In this document: positions 23,985 through 33,400 of the stretch, piece after piece
How positions within the stretch are numbered: the first letter of the stretch is position 1
Layout of the letters: every line of letters starts with the position of its first letter
Virus record (IMG/VR): IMGVR_UViG_3300043436_003157
Coordinates: 1-34,662 of that record
Direction: 5' to 3' (one strand)
Source: a virus
Length of the DNA stretch: 34,662 nt
Made by a program: the position numbers and the translations under genes
Notes under the pieces: generated by a model
What the model saw: only the letters and a program-made list of their open reading frames with translations
What the model was told of the DNA's origin: nothing
The model's database searches: none

Positions 23985-24858
23985 ATATTCTATTAAATTC
24001 TTCTAAAATTCTAAAAAAGCTTTTATTTAATTCAAACATCTCATCTGTAACACCTGCAGGTGCGTTATCTCTACACCACCAAATATCAAAATGTTTACGT
24101 TCAAATAATTCTTTATGGTTATAATACATTAATGTCATTATATTTTCTTCGTGAGGTAAACCTTTATCCTCAGTTATTACATTTTTAGTATAAGTTTCAA
24201 ATAATGTTACAATCTCGTCCCACTTATCTCTATGACCTCCAAACAATCCTCCAATAATGTGAAGGCCTCTCTCCCAATTAGTATACCACTTAGGGTCTAA
24301 TGTACCTGACCAATAATTTCGGTCATTTTCTTTTCCAAGAATTAAAAATTTATCACCAGTATCTTCAATTACGTTGTTTAAAAAATTGTTGTTAAATAAT
24401 GTTGATTCGTAGTATCTTTGTTCAGGATGAGTTCCTGTCAAATATTTTACAGGGATTAACCCACAATGTGATAGACCAGCATCAATCCAATAATAATAAT
24501 CATAAGATTTATCTTCATTCCACCACCAATGGAATTTACTATATTGTACCTCAATACATCTATCAGATTTTTTAGTCATTTCAACATCTTTATATTGATT
24601 GATTAAATCTTTGAATTTTGTATTCGCAATATCAAACACTTGAAACTTCAATTTATCTGGTGATATACCATGTGTTTCATAAAAAAATGAGATTAATGAT
24701 GGTAATTCTCTATCTGATGTGTAACATAAGAAATCGGCATTAGTCATTTTTAAGAGTGATAATAAACTATATCTATAATGACCTCCTCTACCAATTCGTC
24801 CACCATACTCAGTACCATACAAATCGCTGTATATTGATGTAATAAATTTAACTGACAT
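23977..24858 (-). CDS. HtrL/YibB-like glycosyltransferase-type protein
   Basis: The 293-residue protein begins with strand KFITSIYSDLYG and carries SDRCIEVQYSKFHWWW, YYYWIDAGLSHCGLIP (D126), a conserved GLHIIGGLFGGH block and LPHEENIMTLMYYNH. The WIDAGLSH and GGLFGGH segments parallel WIDGGL and RGGFFGG of the neighbouring two-domain protein, so the two share a fold and probably a common ancestor. The family resembles GT-A sugar transferases, with the Asp of WID as likely metal ligand (inference). Its start overlaps the GT25-like gene by 11 bases and its end overlaps the next start by 8. Donor and acceptor sugars cannot be told from sequence. Confidence 0.72.
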   Translation of the reverse strand: MSVKFITSIYSDLYGTEYGGRIGRGGHYRYSLLSLLKMTNADFLCYTSDRELPSLISFFYETHGISPDKLKFQVFDIANTKFKDLINQYKDVEMTKKSDRCIEVQYSKFHWWWNEDKSYDYYYWIDAGLSHCGLIPVKYLTGTHPEQRYYESTLFNNNFLNNVIEDTGDKFLILGKENDRNYWSGTLDPKWYTNWERGLHIIGGLFGGHRDKWDEIVTLFETYTKNVITEDKGLPHEENIMTLMYYNHKELFERKHFDIWWCRDNAPAGVTDEMFELNKSFFRILEEFNRIYE

Positions 24859-25582
24859 ATGTAAATTCTTTGTGTTGTTTATTTGTTTTTAATTCGTGTG
24901 TTAATGTACCGTGTAAATATTCTGAAGGTATTTTATATGGACTATATAGATTCCAATTATAAGTTTGGGTATAAAAATTATTGTATTGTCCTTGAGATAC
25001 ATCAGACCAACTACTCATTTGCGGAGCAATTGGTAATATTGGAGAATAACTTGGTTTGATGGGATAAACAAATTGATAGATATAATCGTCAATTGCATAA
25101 TAACCTAAAATTTCCTGTTTTTCCATTTCCAAAACATTATCATAAATTGAATTATGATAAATCATCATGTTAGTTGCAAATATACCTCTTTCGTGTTCTT
25201 TCTTTGGTGGTAAATTTGTTATGTCTAAAAATAATGGTTGTTCTATACTACGATTAACTGGTCGATTTAATGTTGGAGAAAGATTAATAACACCAAATTC
25301 AAATTCGCCTGATTCGGTTTCAATTTTATTAATTAAATCTTTTGAGTAGGGTAAAAAAGTACAATCATCCTCAATCACCATGACCGAATCATACCTTCGT
25401 TCTTTGGCGATTTTAATGATTTGAGTATGGGATAGAGTACAACCACCATGATTATTTAAATCAACTGCTTTGAATACTTCATAATCCCATCCCATATAAT
25501 CCATTTCTTTTTGGATATGTTCTAATCGGTCAGGTCGTCTTTCTAAATTAACGACAAACTTAGGGATACTCGTAATATTCAT
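24848..25582 (-). CDS. Glycosyltransferase family 25-like protein
   Basis: The 244-residue protein opens with KFVVNLERRPDRLEHIQKEM, the GT25 signature of Asn-Leu followed by Arg/Asp. It continues with GGCTLSHTQI (47-56) and VMVIEDDCTFLP (E71, D72, D73), the acidic donor-binding motif. GT25 enzymes add galactose or glucose in lipooligosaccharide and collagen-type glycosylation. The protein is near the usual size for bacterial members. Its ATG shares one base with the stop of the upstream gene and its stop overlaps the next gene by 11 bases, so all four transferases form one translationally coupled operon. Targets could be the phage's own Pro/Thr-rich proteins or host glycans. Confidence 0.85.
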   Translation of the reverse strand: MNITSIPKFVVNLERRPDRLEHIQKEMDYMGWDYEVFKAVDLNNHGGCTLSHTQIIKIAKERRYDSVMVIEDDCTFLPYSKDLINKIETESGEFEFGVINLSPTLNRPVNRSIEQPLFLDITNLPPKKEHERGIFATNMMIYHNSIYDNVLEMEKQEILGYYAIDDYIYQFVYPIKPSYSPILPIAPQMSSWSDVSQGQYNNFYTQTYNWNLYSPYKIPSEYLHGTLTHELKTNKQHKEFTYVS

Positions 25583-26847
25583 TAACTAACGTGATTGTGG
25601 GTTAATCTACCTGTGATTCTATCACACCATCCTTTAGATTCTGAGTAAGGCCATACAACCCAGTATGAAGGCATTTCATCGGTTTGGAATTCTCTCCATA
25701 CTTTACAGTATTTGTCAGGGTCTCTCATAAAACCTGCAATTTCATTTTTGTCTGCATCTTTTCTAAATAAAGTTTCATCTTTATCGTTATGAAATGCAAC
25801 TACCCAAAATTCATAATCTGTTTCAGGAACTTGAGAATATCCGATATCAATACAGTGTTTGAACATCATACAGAAACTATCTTTCCATTCTTGTTCTGTT
25901 TCAAAATTGTATGGGTTTGGTGGGTAATTTTTATCTAATGTGTGTTTGTCAATTGCTCTTTTTGAAAAAAGAATACCTGCGTATTTTTCATAATCAGTCA
26001 AAGTTCTAACTGGTCCAAATCCATAAGGCCCATCATGACCTTCTTGTTTTTCACCATCCATACCAAATAGTTTTCTATTTGTTAAATGCGAATGGGTATT
26101 TCGTTGACCCCAAGTTTTATCATCATCCCATTGTTTTGTTCTACCTTTACGAGTGTATTCGTGGAAAACAACAGGAATGTGTGGGTGAAACAAATCATAA
26201 CCCCAAGTGTAAGCTCTTGCAGCGATTGAAATCTCTTCACCGTGGAAATAATATTCAGGGTTGTGTTGAACTTCAGTTGAAAACTCACCTAATGTAAAAC
26301 AGAAGTGAGCCGAGTAGAATCTTGCGGTCACGGGTTTTTTCATTTCTTTCCATCTTGGAATTGTTTCAGGTAAGAAGAATACCGCACCTTCAGGAATGAA
26401 TCGGTCAAACACCATTCTCCATGCATCTTGAGCTCTTCCTGCAGGGTCATTATCGGGGTCAAAAGAAGGAACGTAGCCCGTAAGTAGAGGCTTCTTATAC
26501 CCGTCCTTCTGTAACCCCTTTATCATTTTGATAAGGATATCATCCCAATCCTTAACAAATCTCATGTGAGAATCAATTTGTAATGTGTATGTTTCACCTT
26601 TGTAAAGTTGTTGAACTTGATGTCTTGCCCAACAGACACCTTTGGCATCTTGATAAGGAATATCTAAGATTCTAAATCTTTTGTCCTTTCTATACTCATC
26701 TAAATTATCAAACCCATCTTCGTCGCTATATTGTCTTGCAATACCGATAACAAGGTTATTTGGTTTTTTGGCATTTGCCAACATGTCTTTAATTGTTGGG
26801 ACCAACTGAGGGTCTCTGTAAGCCGCGATTTGAACGAAAATTTTCAT
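25582..26847 (-). CDS. GlcNAc-transferase of the Skp1-GnT (GT60-like) type
   Basis: The 421-residue protein begins IFVQIAAYRDPQLVPTIKDM, followed by GVCWARH, then TYTLQIDSHMRFVKDWDD with D92-x-H94 as donor/metal motif. FYSAHFCFTLGEF, YYFHGEEISIAARAYTWG and VFHEYTR come next. This is the pattern of the GlcNAc-transferase family that includes Dictyostelium Skp1 GlcNAc-transferase, which modifies hydroxyproline on protein. It is the first gene of the transferase operon and lies directly downstream of the Pro/Thr-rich protein genes, past a terminator. A protein O-glycosyltransferase acting on those repeats is the attractive reading (inference). No exact TATTTAT precedes it; the leader holds TATAAAATAATAATAC next to the ATG. 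Confidence 0.78.
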   Translation of the reverse strand: MKIFVQIAAYRDPQLVPTIKDMLANAKKPNNLVIGIARQYSDEDGFDNLDEYRKDKRFRILDIPYQDAKGVCWARHQVQQLYKGETYTLQIDSHMRFVKDWDDILIKMIKGLQKDGYKKPLLTGYVPSFDPDNDPAGRAQDAWRMVFDRFIPEGAVFFLPETIPRWKEMKKPVTARFYSAHFCFTLGEFSTEVQHNPEYYFHGEEISIAARAYTWGYDLFHPHIPVVFHEYTRKGRTKQWDDDKTWGQRNTHSHLTNRKLFGMDGEKQEGHDGPYGFGPVRTLTDYEKYAGILFSKRAIDKHTLDKNYPPNPYNFETEQEWKDSFCMMFKHCIDIGYSQVPETDYEFWVVAFHNDKDETLFRKDADKNEIAGFMRDPDKYCKVWREFQTDEMPSYWVVWPYSESKGWCDRITGRLTHNHVS

Positions 26848-26873
26848 GTATTATTATTTTATACATAAAAATA

Positions 26874-26903
26874 AAAAACCCTCCACGAAGGTGAAGGGTT
26901 TTT
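26874..26903 (-). terminator. Rho-independent terminator between fibre and glycosyltransferase genes
   Basis: Stem AAAAACCCT/AGGGTTTTT (9 bp) with an inner CAC/GTG pairing around GAAG. In the minus-strand transcript it is followed by a U-rich tract (TTTTTTATTTTTAT). It could also work on the other strand. It separates the 391-residue fibre gene from the transferase operon. Confidence 0.85.
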
Positions 26904-26924
26904 GAGTATATTAATTTTGTTTTT

Positions 26925-28100
26925 TTAGATACAAGCTGTTGGGTCGACACCCGTAACTTCACCCGCTCCTCCTGATACAAGGAATGCAGCAGTTCCGTTA
27001 GAGTAGTAACCGTTAGCAACAGGTATTGTTAACGCAGTATTAAAGTATAAGAATTCACCTGCATTTGGACCAGGTCCTCCAGCAACTGTACCGTAAATTG
27101 TGTTAGGTGCTGAAATAAAGTCGGTACATGCATCATTAGCTGTTCCTCCAGTACCTAAACTATAAGTGTAGTAACCAAATGTTGCAGTTGGTGTTGTTGT
27201 TGGGGTTGCCGTTGGTGTTTCAGTTGTAGTAACTGTTGTAGTATTTGTTGGTGTTTGAGTATTTGTTGGGGTTGCCGTTGGTGTTTCAGTATTTGTTGGT
27301 GTTGGTGTTAAAGTTTGACATAATGAGCCAAGTCCAACCGTATTACCGTTCGAATCAAGTTCAACAACATAATTACCATTTTTATAGAAACCTGTCATAT
27401 CAACAGTAGGTCCTGCAGTTGCAACATTCCAAAATTCGGAACATAAATCAAACTGTGGATTATTACCGTAAATCGTTGAAGTACTATTGTATTGACCACA
27501 AGCATCATCTTGTGTCGCTCCGTAATAGACTGTAAATGAAACTCTAGCGATAGTAGGTGTAGGTGTATTAGTTGGTGTACCAGTGTTAGTAGGTGTTGGA
27601 GTTGCGTTAGGAGTACCTGTTTGAGTTTGAGTTGGAGTATTAGTTGGGGTTTCAGTATTAGTTGGTGTTACGGTTACATTAGGGGTTCCTGTTTGAGTTT
27701 GAGTTGGTGTGTTAGTAGGAGTTTCAGTATTTGTTGGTGTAGGTGTTGATGTTGGAGTTTCAGTGTTAGTCGGTGTTGGAGTGTTAGATGAAGTATTTGT
27801 TGGTGTTTGTGTATTAGTTGCAGTAACACTTGGTGTTGGTGTATTAGTTGGAGTAGTCGATGGTGTCATTGTAGGTGTTGGTGATGGGTAAACAGGTGGA
27901 AATACACCGTTATTAACCAATACTACACTACTCTGAAATAAAGGTGCAATTGAATACGTATTATTAATTAACCAAATATTTTTAGTTTGGTTTGGATTTA
28001 ATTCAACTTGGTACTCCCAAAGTGAATCGTCACATCTTCTATAATTAAAGTTTATTATAGTTGAACCCGTGTTCGTCAAAGTATATTTACTACATGCCAT
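26925..28100 (-). CDS. Pro/Thr-repeat modular fibre-like protein (391 aa)
   Basis: The domain order is clear. Residues 1-70 are a small beta domain (MACSKYTLTNTG, CDDSLWEYQVEL, NQTKNIWLI). Residues 73-184 are an almost pure Pro/Thr/Asn/Glu/Gln linker built on [12 protein letters not shown]. Residues 185-260 are a beta module with Cys near both ends, and 260-306 a second Pro/Thr linker. Residues 307-391 are a more divergent copy of the module. No signal peptide or membrane segment is seen, as expected for a virion component. The Thr-dense linkers resemble mucin stalks and could carry O-glycans. The N-terminal domain is duplicated as the 70-residue neighbour. A terminator follows, then the glycosyltransferase operon. 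A tail-fibre or adhesin role is inferred from architecture. Confidence 0.8.
   Translation of the reverse strand: MACSKYTLTNTGSTIINFNYRRCDDSLWEYQVELNPNQTKNIWLINNTYSIAPLFQSSVVLVNNGVFPPVYPSPTPTMTPSTTPTNTPTPSVTATNTQTPTNTSSNTPTPTNTETPTSTPTPTNTETPTNTPTQTQTGTPNVTVTPTNTETPTNTPTQTQTGTPNATPTPTNTGTPTNTPTPTIARVSFTVYYGATQDDACGQYNSTSTIYGNNPQFDLCSEFWNVATAGPTVDMTGFYKNGNYVVELDSNGNTVGLGSLCQTLTPTPTNTETPTATPTNTQTPTNTTTVTTTETPTATPTTTPTATFGYYTYSLGTGGTANDACTDFISAPNTIYGTVAGGPGPNAGEFLYFNTALTIPVANGYYSNGTAAFLVSGGAGEVTGVDPTACI
27607..27750 (-). repeat. 72-bp tandem repeat in the 391-aa fibre gene
   Basis: Two adjacent 24-codon units (27607-27678 and 27679-27750) encode [20 protein letters not shown]-type linker with only a few base differences. 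Confidence 0.75.
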
Positions 28101-28120
28101 CGTTTTATTTTCTTTTAAAT

Positions 28121-28127
28121 ATAAATA
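28121..28127 (-). promoter_or_regulatory. TATTTAT element before the 391-aa fibre gene
   Basis: Sense TATTTAT 20 nt upstream of the ATG at 28100, in the 29-base gap after the 70-codon gene. Confidence 0.5.
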
Positions 28128-28129
28128 CT

Positions 28130-28342
28130 TTAGTTTGGTGGAAATACACCATCATTTATTAAAATAACATTAGGTACGAATAACGAAGCAATAGAATAAG
28201 AGTTATCAATCAACCAAATGTTTTTTGTCTGATTTGGTTCTAGTTCAACTTGATATTCCCACATTGTGTCGTCACATCTTCTATAGTTGAAATTCACTTG
28301 AGTTGTTCCAGTGTTTGTTAGTGTGTATTTGCTACAGGCCAT
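28130..28342 (-). CDS. Stand-alone copy of the fibre N-terminal domain (70 aa)
   Basis: All 70 residues align without gaps to the first 70 of the adjacent 391-residue fibre protein; by eye about 54 are identical. Both begin MACSKYTLTNTG, share NFNYRRCDD and PNQTKNIWLI, and end GVFPP. Here the frame stops after GVFPPN, just where the Pro/Thr linker begins in the larger gene. It is either a duplicated fibre that lost its shaft or a deliberate short subunit, for example one that fills attachment sites without a long arm. Its leader (28343-28375) is A-rich in sense, with no TATTTAT element, so it may depend on the upstream transcript. Confidence 0.75.
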   Translation of the reverse strand: MACSKYTLTNTGTTQVNFNYRRCDDTMWEYQVELEPNQTKNIWLIDNSYSIASLFVPNVILINDGVFPPN

Positions 28343-28375
28343 TTTATTTTGTGTTTAATTTTTTTATTTCTGTTA

Positions 28376-29875
28376 TTAGCATAATACACCAAATCCAATA
28401 GTAAAACCATTTAAATCAAGTTGAACTACATAACCATTATTTTGATAGTAACCTGACATATTAATTGTTGAACTACCGTTAGGTACATTCCAAAATTGAG
28501 TTGATAAATCAAATTGTGGGTCATCACCATAAATTGTTGTTGATGGGTTTACTTGATTACAAGCGTCTAATTGAACACTACCTGGGTAAACGGTAAATGA
28601 AATTCTACTATGAGTTGGGGTAGGTGTTGGGGTTAATCCAACAGTTACACTTGGCGTTACAGTTACAGTATTTGTTGGAGTACTTGTTGGTGTTTGAGTG
28701 TTAGTAATGGTTGGTGTATTAGTTGGAGTTTCACTTGGAGTTTCTGTATTGGTCGGTGTATTAGTTGGAGTTTCCGTATTAGTCGGTGTATTAGTTGGAG
28801 TTTCCGTATTGGTCGGTGTATTAGTTGGAGTTTCAGTTGGAGTTTCAGTGTTTGTTGGTGTTGGTGTTTGAGTTTCAGTGTTTGTAGGTGTGTTAGTTGG
28901 CGTTTCCGTATTTGTTGGTGTTTGAGTCGGTGTTTCAGTTGGTGTCGGTGTATTACTTGATGTAACCGATGGTGTTGTCGTTTGAGTTGAAGTATTTGTT
29001 GGAGTTGCGGTTGGAGTTGGTAAAGGACATCCACCTAAATAAGTTGCAAAACCATCACCATCAACAATAATAACACTTTGAGCACAATAGGTTAGAGTGT
29101 CAAAAACTTCTAAGAAGAAATCGTAAGGGAATCCGTCACAATCAATACCCGCAAACGTTGTTTGATTTGTTGTTCCACCAAATAATAAATAAGTTTTACA
29201 TAGTGAGTTAGTTGGTGTTTGAGTGTTAGTTGGTGTGTTAGTTGGGGTTTCTGTATTAGTTGGTGTTTGAGTAGGTGTCGATGTTGAAGTTTCAGTATTC
29301 GTAGGGGTATTAGTAGGTGTTTCAGTATTAGTAGGGGTATTAGTTGGAGTTTCAGTATTAGTAGGGGTATTAGTTGGTGTTTCGGTGTTAGTAGGTGTAA
29401 TACTTGGAGTAACTGTCGGTGTTGGTGTATTACTTGCAGTTGCGGTTGGAGTTAATCCAATGGTAACGGAAGGTGTTGGTGTTAAAGTACTAGTTGGTGT
29501 TACGGTTGGTGTTTGAGTATTTGTAGGTGTTTGAGTGTTAGTTTGTGTTTGAGTCGGTGTTGCGGTTTGACTACTAGTTGGGGTTGGTGACAACCCAAAT
29601 GTACTAGTTGGTGTTGGAGTTATTGTTGGCGTTGTTGTTTGTGTTACTGTTGGTGTAGGTGTTACTGTTGGTGTTGGTGCTGGTACATTTAATGAATATG
29701 TGTAACCATATGTTGGAACATAACAATCATATATACCGTAATAATAACTTGATATATAGTTAAATGGAAAAACTTGAGTACCTAAATTAATTGTACCTCC
29801 TGTATCGGGAAAATACGTAACATTTGTGGTTTGACCACTCAAATTATCACTTAAAATTCTTACACCTAACGCCAT
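28376..29875 (-). CDS. Pro/Thr-repeat modular fibre-like protein (499 aa)
   Basis: Residues 1-65 are a unique beta domain starting MALGVRILSDNLSG. Residues 66-220 are a Pro/Thr/Asn/Glu linker. Residues 222-282 form a globular module with four Cys (LCKTYLLF, IDCDGFPYDFF, TYCAQ, LGGCP). Residues 283-420 are a second linker, and 421-499 a copy of the shared beta module (ISFTVYPG, ACNQ, TIYGDDPQFDL, GYYQNNGYVVQLD, ending GVLC). About 60% of the protein is linker, with Thr at nearly every second position. No secretion signal is seen. The ATG at 29875 is 4 nt from a TATTTAT element. It is probably a fibre or virion-surface adhesin with an extended, possibly glycosylated stalk (inference). Confidence 0.8.
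   Translation of the reverse strand: MALGVRILSDNLSGQTTNVTYFPDTGGTINLGTQVFPFNYISSYYYGIYDCYVPTYGYTYSLNVPAPTPTVTPTPTVTQTTTPTITPTPTSTFGLSPTPTSSQTATPTQTQTNTQTPTNTQTPTVTPTSTLTPTPSVTIGLTPTATASNTPTPTVTPSITPTNTETPTNTPTNTETPTNTPTNTETPTNTPTNTETSTSTPTQTPTNTETPTNTPTNTQTPTNSLCKTYLLFGGTTNQTTFAGIDCDGFPYDFFLEVFDTLTYCAQSVIIVDGDGFATYLGGCPLPTPTATPTNTSTQTTTPSVTSSNTPTPTETPTQTPTNTETPTNTPTNTETQTPTPTNTETPTETPTNTPTNTETPTNTPTNTETPTNTPTNTETPSETPTNTPTITNTQTPTSTPTNTVTVTPSVTVGLTPTPTPTHSRISFTVYPGSVQLDACNQVNPSTTIYGDDPQFDLSTQFWNVPNGSSTINMSGYYQNNGYVVQLDLNGFTIGFGVLC
28741..28830 (-). repeat. 30-bp tandem repeats in the 499-aa fibre gene, distal linker
   Basis: Three consecutive 30-base units (28741-28770, 28771-28800, 28801-28830) differ at only two positions and encode a 10-residue TPTNTPTNTE unit. 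Confidence 0.8.
29291..29380 (-). repeat. 30-bp tandem repeats in the 499-aa fibre gene, proximal linker
   Basis: Three 30-base units (29291-29320, 29321-29350, 29351-29380) encode the same TPTNTPTNTE-type decapeptide but use a different base pattern from the distal array. The two arrays therefore expanded separately. Confidence 0.8.
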
Positions 29876-29879
29876 GTCA

Positions 29880-29886
29880 ATAAATA
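29880..29886 (-). promoter_or_regulatory. TATTTAT element before the 499-aa fibre gene
   Basis: Sense TATTTAT with only TGAC between it and the ATG at 29875. Confidence 0.5.
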
Positions 29887-29921
29887 CCTATTTGTTTTGT
29901 TTTATACCTTTTAAAAAAAAT

Positions 29922-30491
29922 TTAACCACAGATTCCTTTATTAATAATTAAAGTCCCACCAATTTGAATAAATGTTGAGCCATTTGAAATCGTAAAATTG
30001 GCGTTAATCGGCGGAATAGTTAACTGACTATTACCATAAACATGGTCACCAATCTCTAATTGACTGAATGGTTTTTCGGAATAAATAGTAACGTTAGCAG
30101 GATTACCAAAATACGTTGAACCGCAAACATCTTGATAATAACCACCAGTTCTTAAATTGGCCATATAAACAATAACAGGTGTTACCGTTGGTGTTGGAGT
30201 TTGAGTTGGAGTTACGGATGTTTGAGTTGGAGTTGGAGTTACGGATGTTTGAGTTGGAGTTGGTGTCACAGTTGGTGTTGGAGTTGTTGAAGGACATAAT
30301 CCCATATTAACAACATCTAAAGGTGCTGCATAATTTTCAACATATAAATCTTTAGCGCAGACATAACTTGTTTGTAATGGTTCTACGGGACTAACACTAA
30401 TAATGTCAGTACAACCTGTCCATCTATAATATCCTGTTTGGACATTATTATAATTTGTTATTCTATAGTAATTACAGTCTGTGGTGTACAT
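29922..30491 (-). CDS. Pro/Thr-repeat modular fibre-like protein (189 aa)
   Basis: This is the smallest multi-domain member of the fibre set. Residues 1-70 are a Tyr/Cys-rich beta domain (MYTTDCNYYRITNYNN, YYRWTGCTD, CAKDLYVENY). Residues 71-107 are a short Pro/Thr/Gln linker with a 9-residue TQTSVTPTP repeat. Residues 108-189 are a divergent copy of the shared beta module, again with Cys near its start (DVCGSTYFG) and at the end (KGICG). The start lies 2 nt after the stop of the 1,376-residue gene, so translation is probably coupled. It may be a short fibre or a clip between long fibre and baseplate (inference). Confidence 0.78.
   Translation of the reverse strand: MYTTDCNYYRITNYNNVQTGYYRWTGCTDIISVSPVEPLQTSYVCAKDLYVENYAAPLDVVNMGLCPSTTPTPTVTPTPTQTSVTPTPTQTSVTPTQTPTPTVTPVIVYMANLRTGGYYQDVCGSTYFGNPANVTIYSEKPFSQLEIGDHVYGNSQLTIPPINANFTISNGSTFIQIGGTLIINKGICG
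30211..30264 (-). repeat. 27-bp tandem repeat in the 189-aa fibre gene
   Basis: Two adjacent 27-base units (30211-30237, 30238-30264) encode QTSVTPTPT-type nonapeptides. Confidence 0.7.
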
Positions 30492-30493
30492 TT

Positions 30494-33400
30494 TTATAAT
30501 CCATATTTTGATTTGTCAGCATTATAGTTTTGTAAAACTTGGGTAGAGGTAAGTGATGAGTTGTATAAACGAGTTATACCAATTTTTCCATCAAACCATT
30601 GAGAAAACTCACCACCATTGTAACTGCCAATGTAAAGTGGGTTAGACGTGTTTAGTATACTTGCCAAACTATGGCTCACACTTCCTATACTTACACCATT
30701 TACAAATGTTTCAAGTGTATTAGACGCAATGTTAGTAAACACATAAACTATCTGATACCAAGTACCAATCGTCCCAACGTAGTTTGTACTATTAACAAAC
30801 AATGATGAACCACTACCACTACCTGAACCTAATTGAGCGTAGTATGTGGTATTAGTTGTTCTGATACTATAACTTACATCTATAGTTAACCCTCCATTAT
30901 CAAATTTTCCAAGTACAACATCATTACCTAAAACCGATTGATTAACCCACACTTCCATAGTCCAATCTCCACTTCCTGGTTCTAATAATGGATTATCGGC
31001 AACTCGAACTTGTGATGAAGTTCCATTATATGAAAAATATGGTGATGTATATGTAATACCCGACATTGAACCATTTAATCCATTTCCTGATAAATCATTA
31101 ATTGTTGTACCAGTACCAGGGTAACTTGATAAATTACTTGGGTCATAATATAAAACAAGATTAGTGGTTACGGGAACTGCAGGTGTTGAGGTTGGAGTTG
31201 GACTTGAAGTTGTTGTGTTAGTTGGCGTAGAGGTATTAGTATTTGTTGGTGTTACTGTTGGCGTACTTGTTGTTGTAGGAGTTGATGTTGGTTCCACAAA
31301 TCTTGGAGCCAAGTAATTGTATTGTTGTGTTATTTCAGCAAGGTTTAATTGTCTGTTATAGAAATACATGTTGGCAACATGTCCCCAAGGTTGAGCAACA
31401 ATATCATTATTACCCCATCCCCAATGTGTTGTTCCACCAGCACCCTCATTAATTGTGCTTCCCACCTGTGAACCATTTATGTAGAATGTTTGAGATGTGT
31501 TTGTTCCAACTACCGCAAACTGAACCCAAACGCCAGCTGAAGATGCTACATCATATCCTGAGCTTACAAATCCTGTTGCCCAATATCCTAATGTACTTGT
31601 TCCATTAGGTATTGTAATTGGTGTGATTTTAGGAGGACCCTTTGTATAAAGTACTGTTCTAAATCCAGCATTACTAGGTATCAATCTTGCCCAAGTGATA
31701 TATGTGTATCCCGAATTTGGTAATAAAGGTCCTGTTAAGTTGTAATCAACTCTATTATTTCCTGTTGTACAATCAAAACATTTTACACCATTAAGAACTG
31801 TGTAAGTTGCACCAATTAATGTATGGTCATACCCACCTGTAATATCAAAAACAGTTGTTCCTGTTCCAGGGTAACTTGAGCTTTCATATGCGTCAAGTTG
31901 AATAACCAAACCTGAAGTTACAATACTTGGTGTTGAGGATGGTGTATTGGTTGGAGTATTAGTGTTTGTTGGTGTTGGAGTAATGATTTGTGTTTCAGTT
32001 GGTGTTAATGTATTAGTTGGTGTTGAGGTTTCGGTTGGTGTATTAGTAGGAGTCTCAGTTGGTGTTGGTGTGTTAGTTGGTGTTGGTGTCTCAGTTGGAG
32101 TGTTAGTTGGTGTGACTGACGGAACAACACTACAAGAACTAAATCCGCCCATCTCAAAACCATTTGAGTCTAATTCAACAACTAACCCACTATAACTATA
32201 ATATCCTGACATATCACCAATAACGGTTCCATTTGGATTATTATAGAATTGTGTATTAGTATCAAAAGATAAATTTTCGGCATATATTACTCCAATAACA
32301 CCACTATCACAAGCAATATTTGCGGTTGAACCTGAAGTTATATTAAAAACATCTAAGGCATTTGTTGGGGTTGGTGTTTGTGTTTGGGTTGGTGTTTGTG
32401 TTGGAGTTTCGGTTGTAGTTGGTGTAGGAGTTTCGGTTGTTGTTGGTGTGTTTGTTGGCGTTTCTGTATTTGTCGGAGTTTGAGTTACCGTTGGTGTGTT
32501 TGTTGGCGTTTCTGTATTTGTCGGAGTTTGAGTTACCGTTGGTGTGTTTGTATTTGTCGGAGTTTGAGTTACCGTTGGTGTGTTTGTTGGCGTTTCTGTA
32601 TTTGTCGGAGTTTGAGTTACCGTTGGTGTAGGGGTTAATGTTGAGGTAGGTGTTGGTGTTGGTGTAGATTGAATTAGTTCATAATACAAATCATTTGCAG
32701 GTATACTAATATATGATAAATCATTATCAGGTATTGTTATGTAATACAAATCGTTTGACGGTATTACAATTCTACAATTAAGACAATCAGGATTTAATAA
32801 ATTATATGTGTCTTTTAGTATTTTAAAATTATGTTTAATTTGAGCGGCATTTAGTGGTTCGGTGTACATTCTAAACGCACTGATATCTCCAATCATACTA
32901 CCACCAAACAATTCTTCTAACCTAATTTGGGTTGTTAAACCTGAATAAATTGTATTGTCTAAATCATAAGTCGTTAAACACTCAGGGTCTTGTTGATATT
33001 GAAGTCCACTTAAATCAACTGGACATCCACCTGAGAATGTTAAGTTATCGTGAAGACCTTGGGTACCACCACCAATTGAAATGTTATATCCAACACCAAT
33101 TTGCTTTTCTTTTGGAGTATTCAATAATCTTGGAATGATTTCTTCAAAGTTTTCAACAACCATGAATAACTTTCCATTCACATAAAACTTAAGTGTTCCT
33201 AATCTATATTTTTGTTCTTCGGTCCACATATCTGTGAATGTCACAACTTCAGTTGAAGGTGGGTCATAAGGAGTTTCCCTTGTAATAGGAGGTTCAATTA
33301 AACTAACACTTCTACCTTCAATTGTTGCAAAATATACGTCTTTAACAAGCAGACCTAATCCACCTTTATCATATAGGTCACAAGTATCTAACCATTCATA

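Noticed and set aside
28690-28850. Regular short repeats that look like a CRISPR array
   Set aside because: Units are contiguous without unique spacers and lie in frame inside a fibre gene.
31947-32638. Plus-strand open frames opposite the Pro/Thr linkers (Val/Gly- or Cys/Trp-rich)
   Set aside because: They are low-complexity antisense shadows of the repeat codons; the minus-strand frame is long, modular and continuous.
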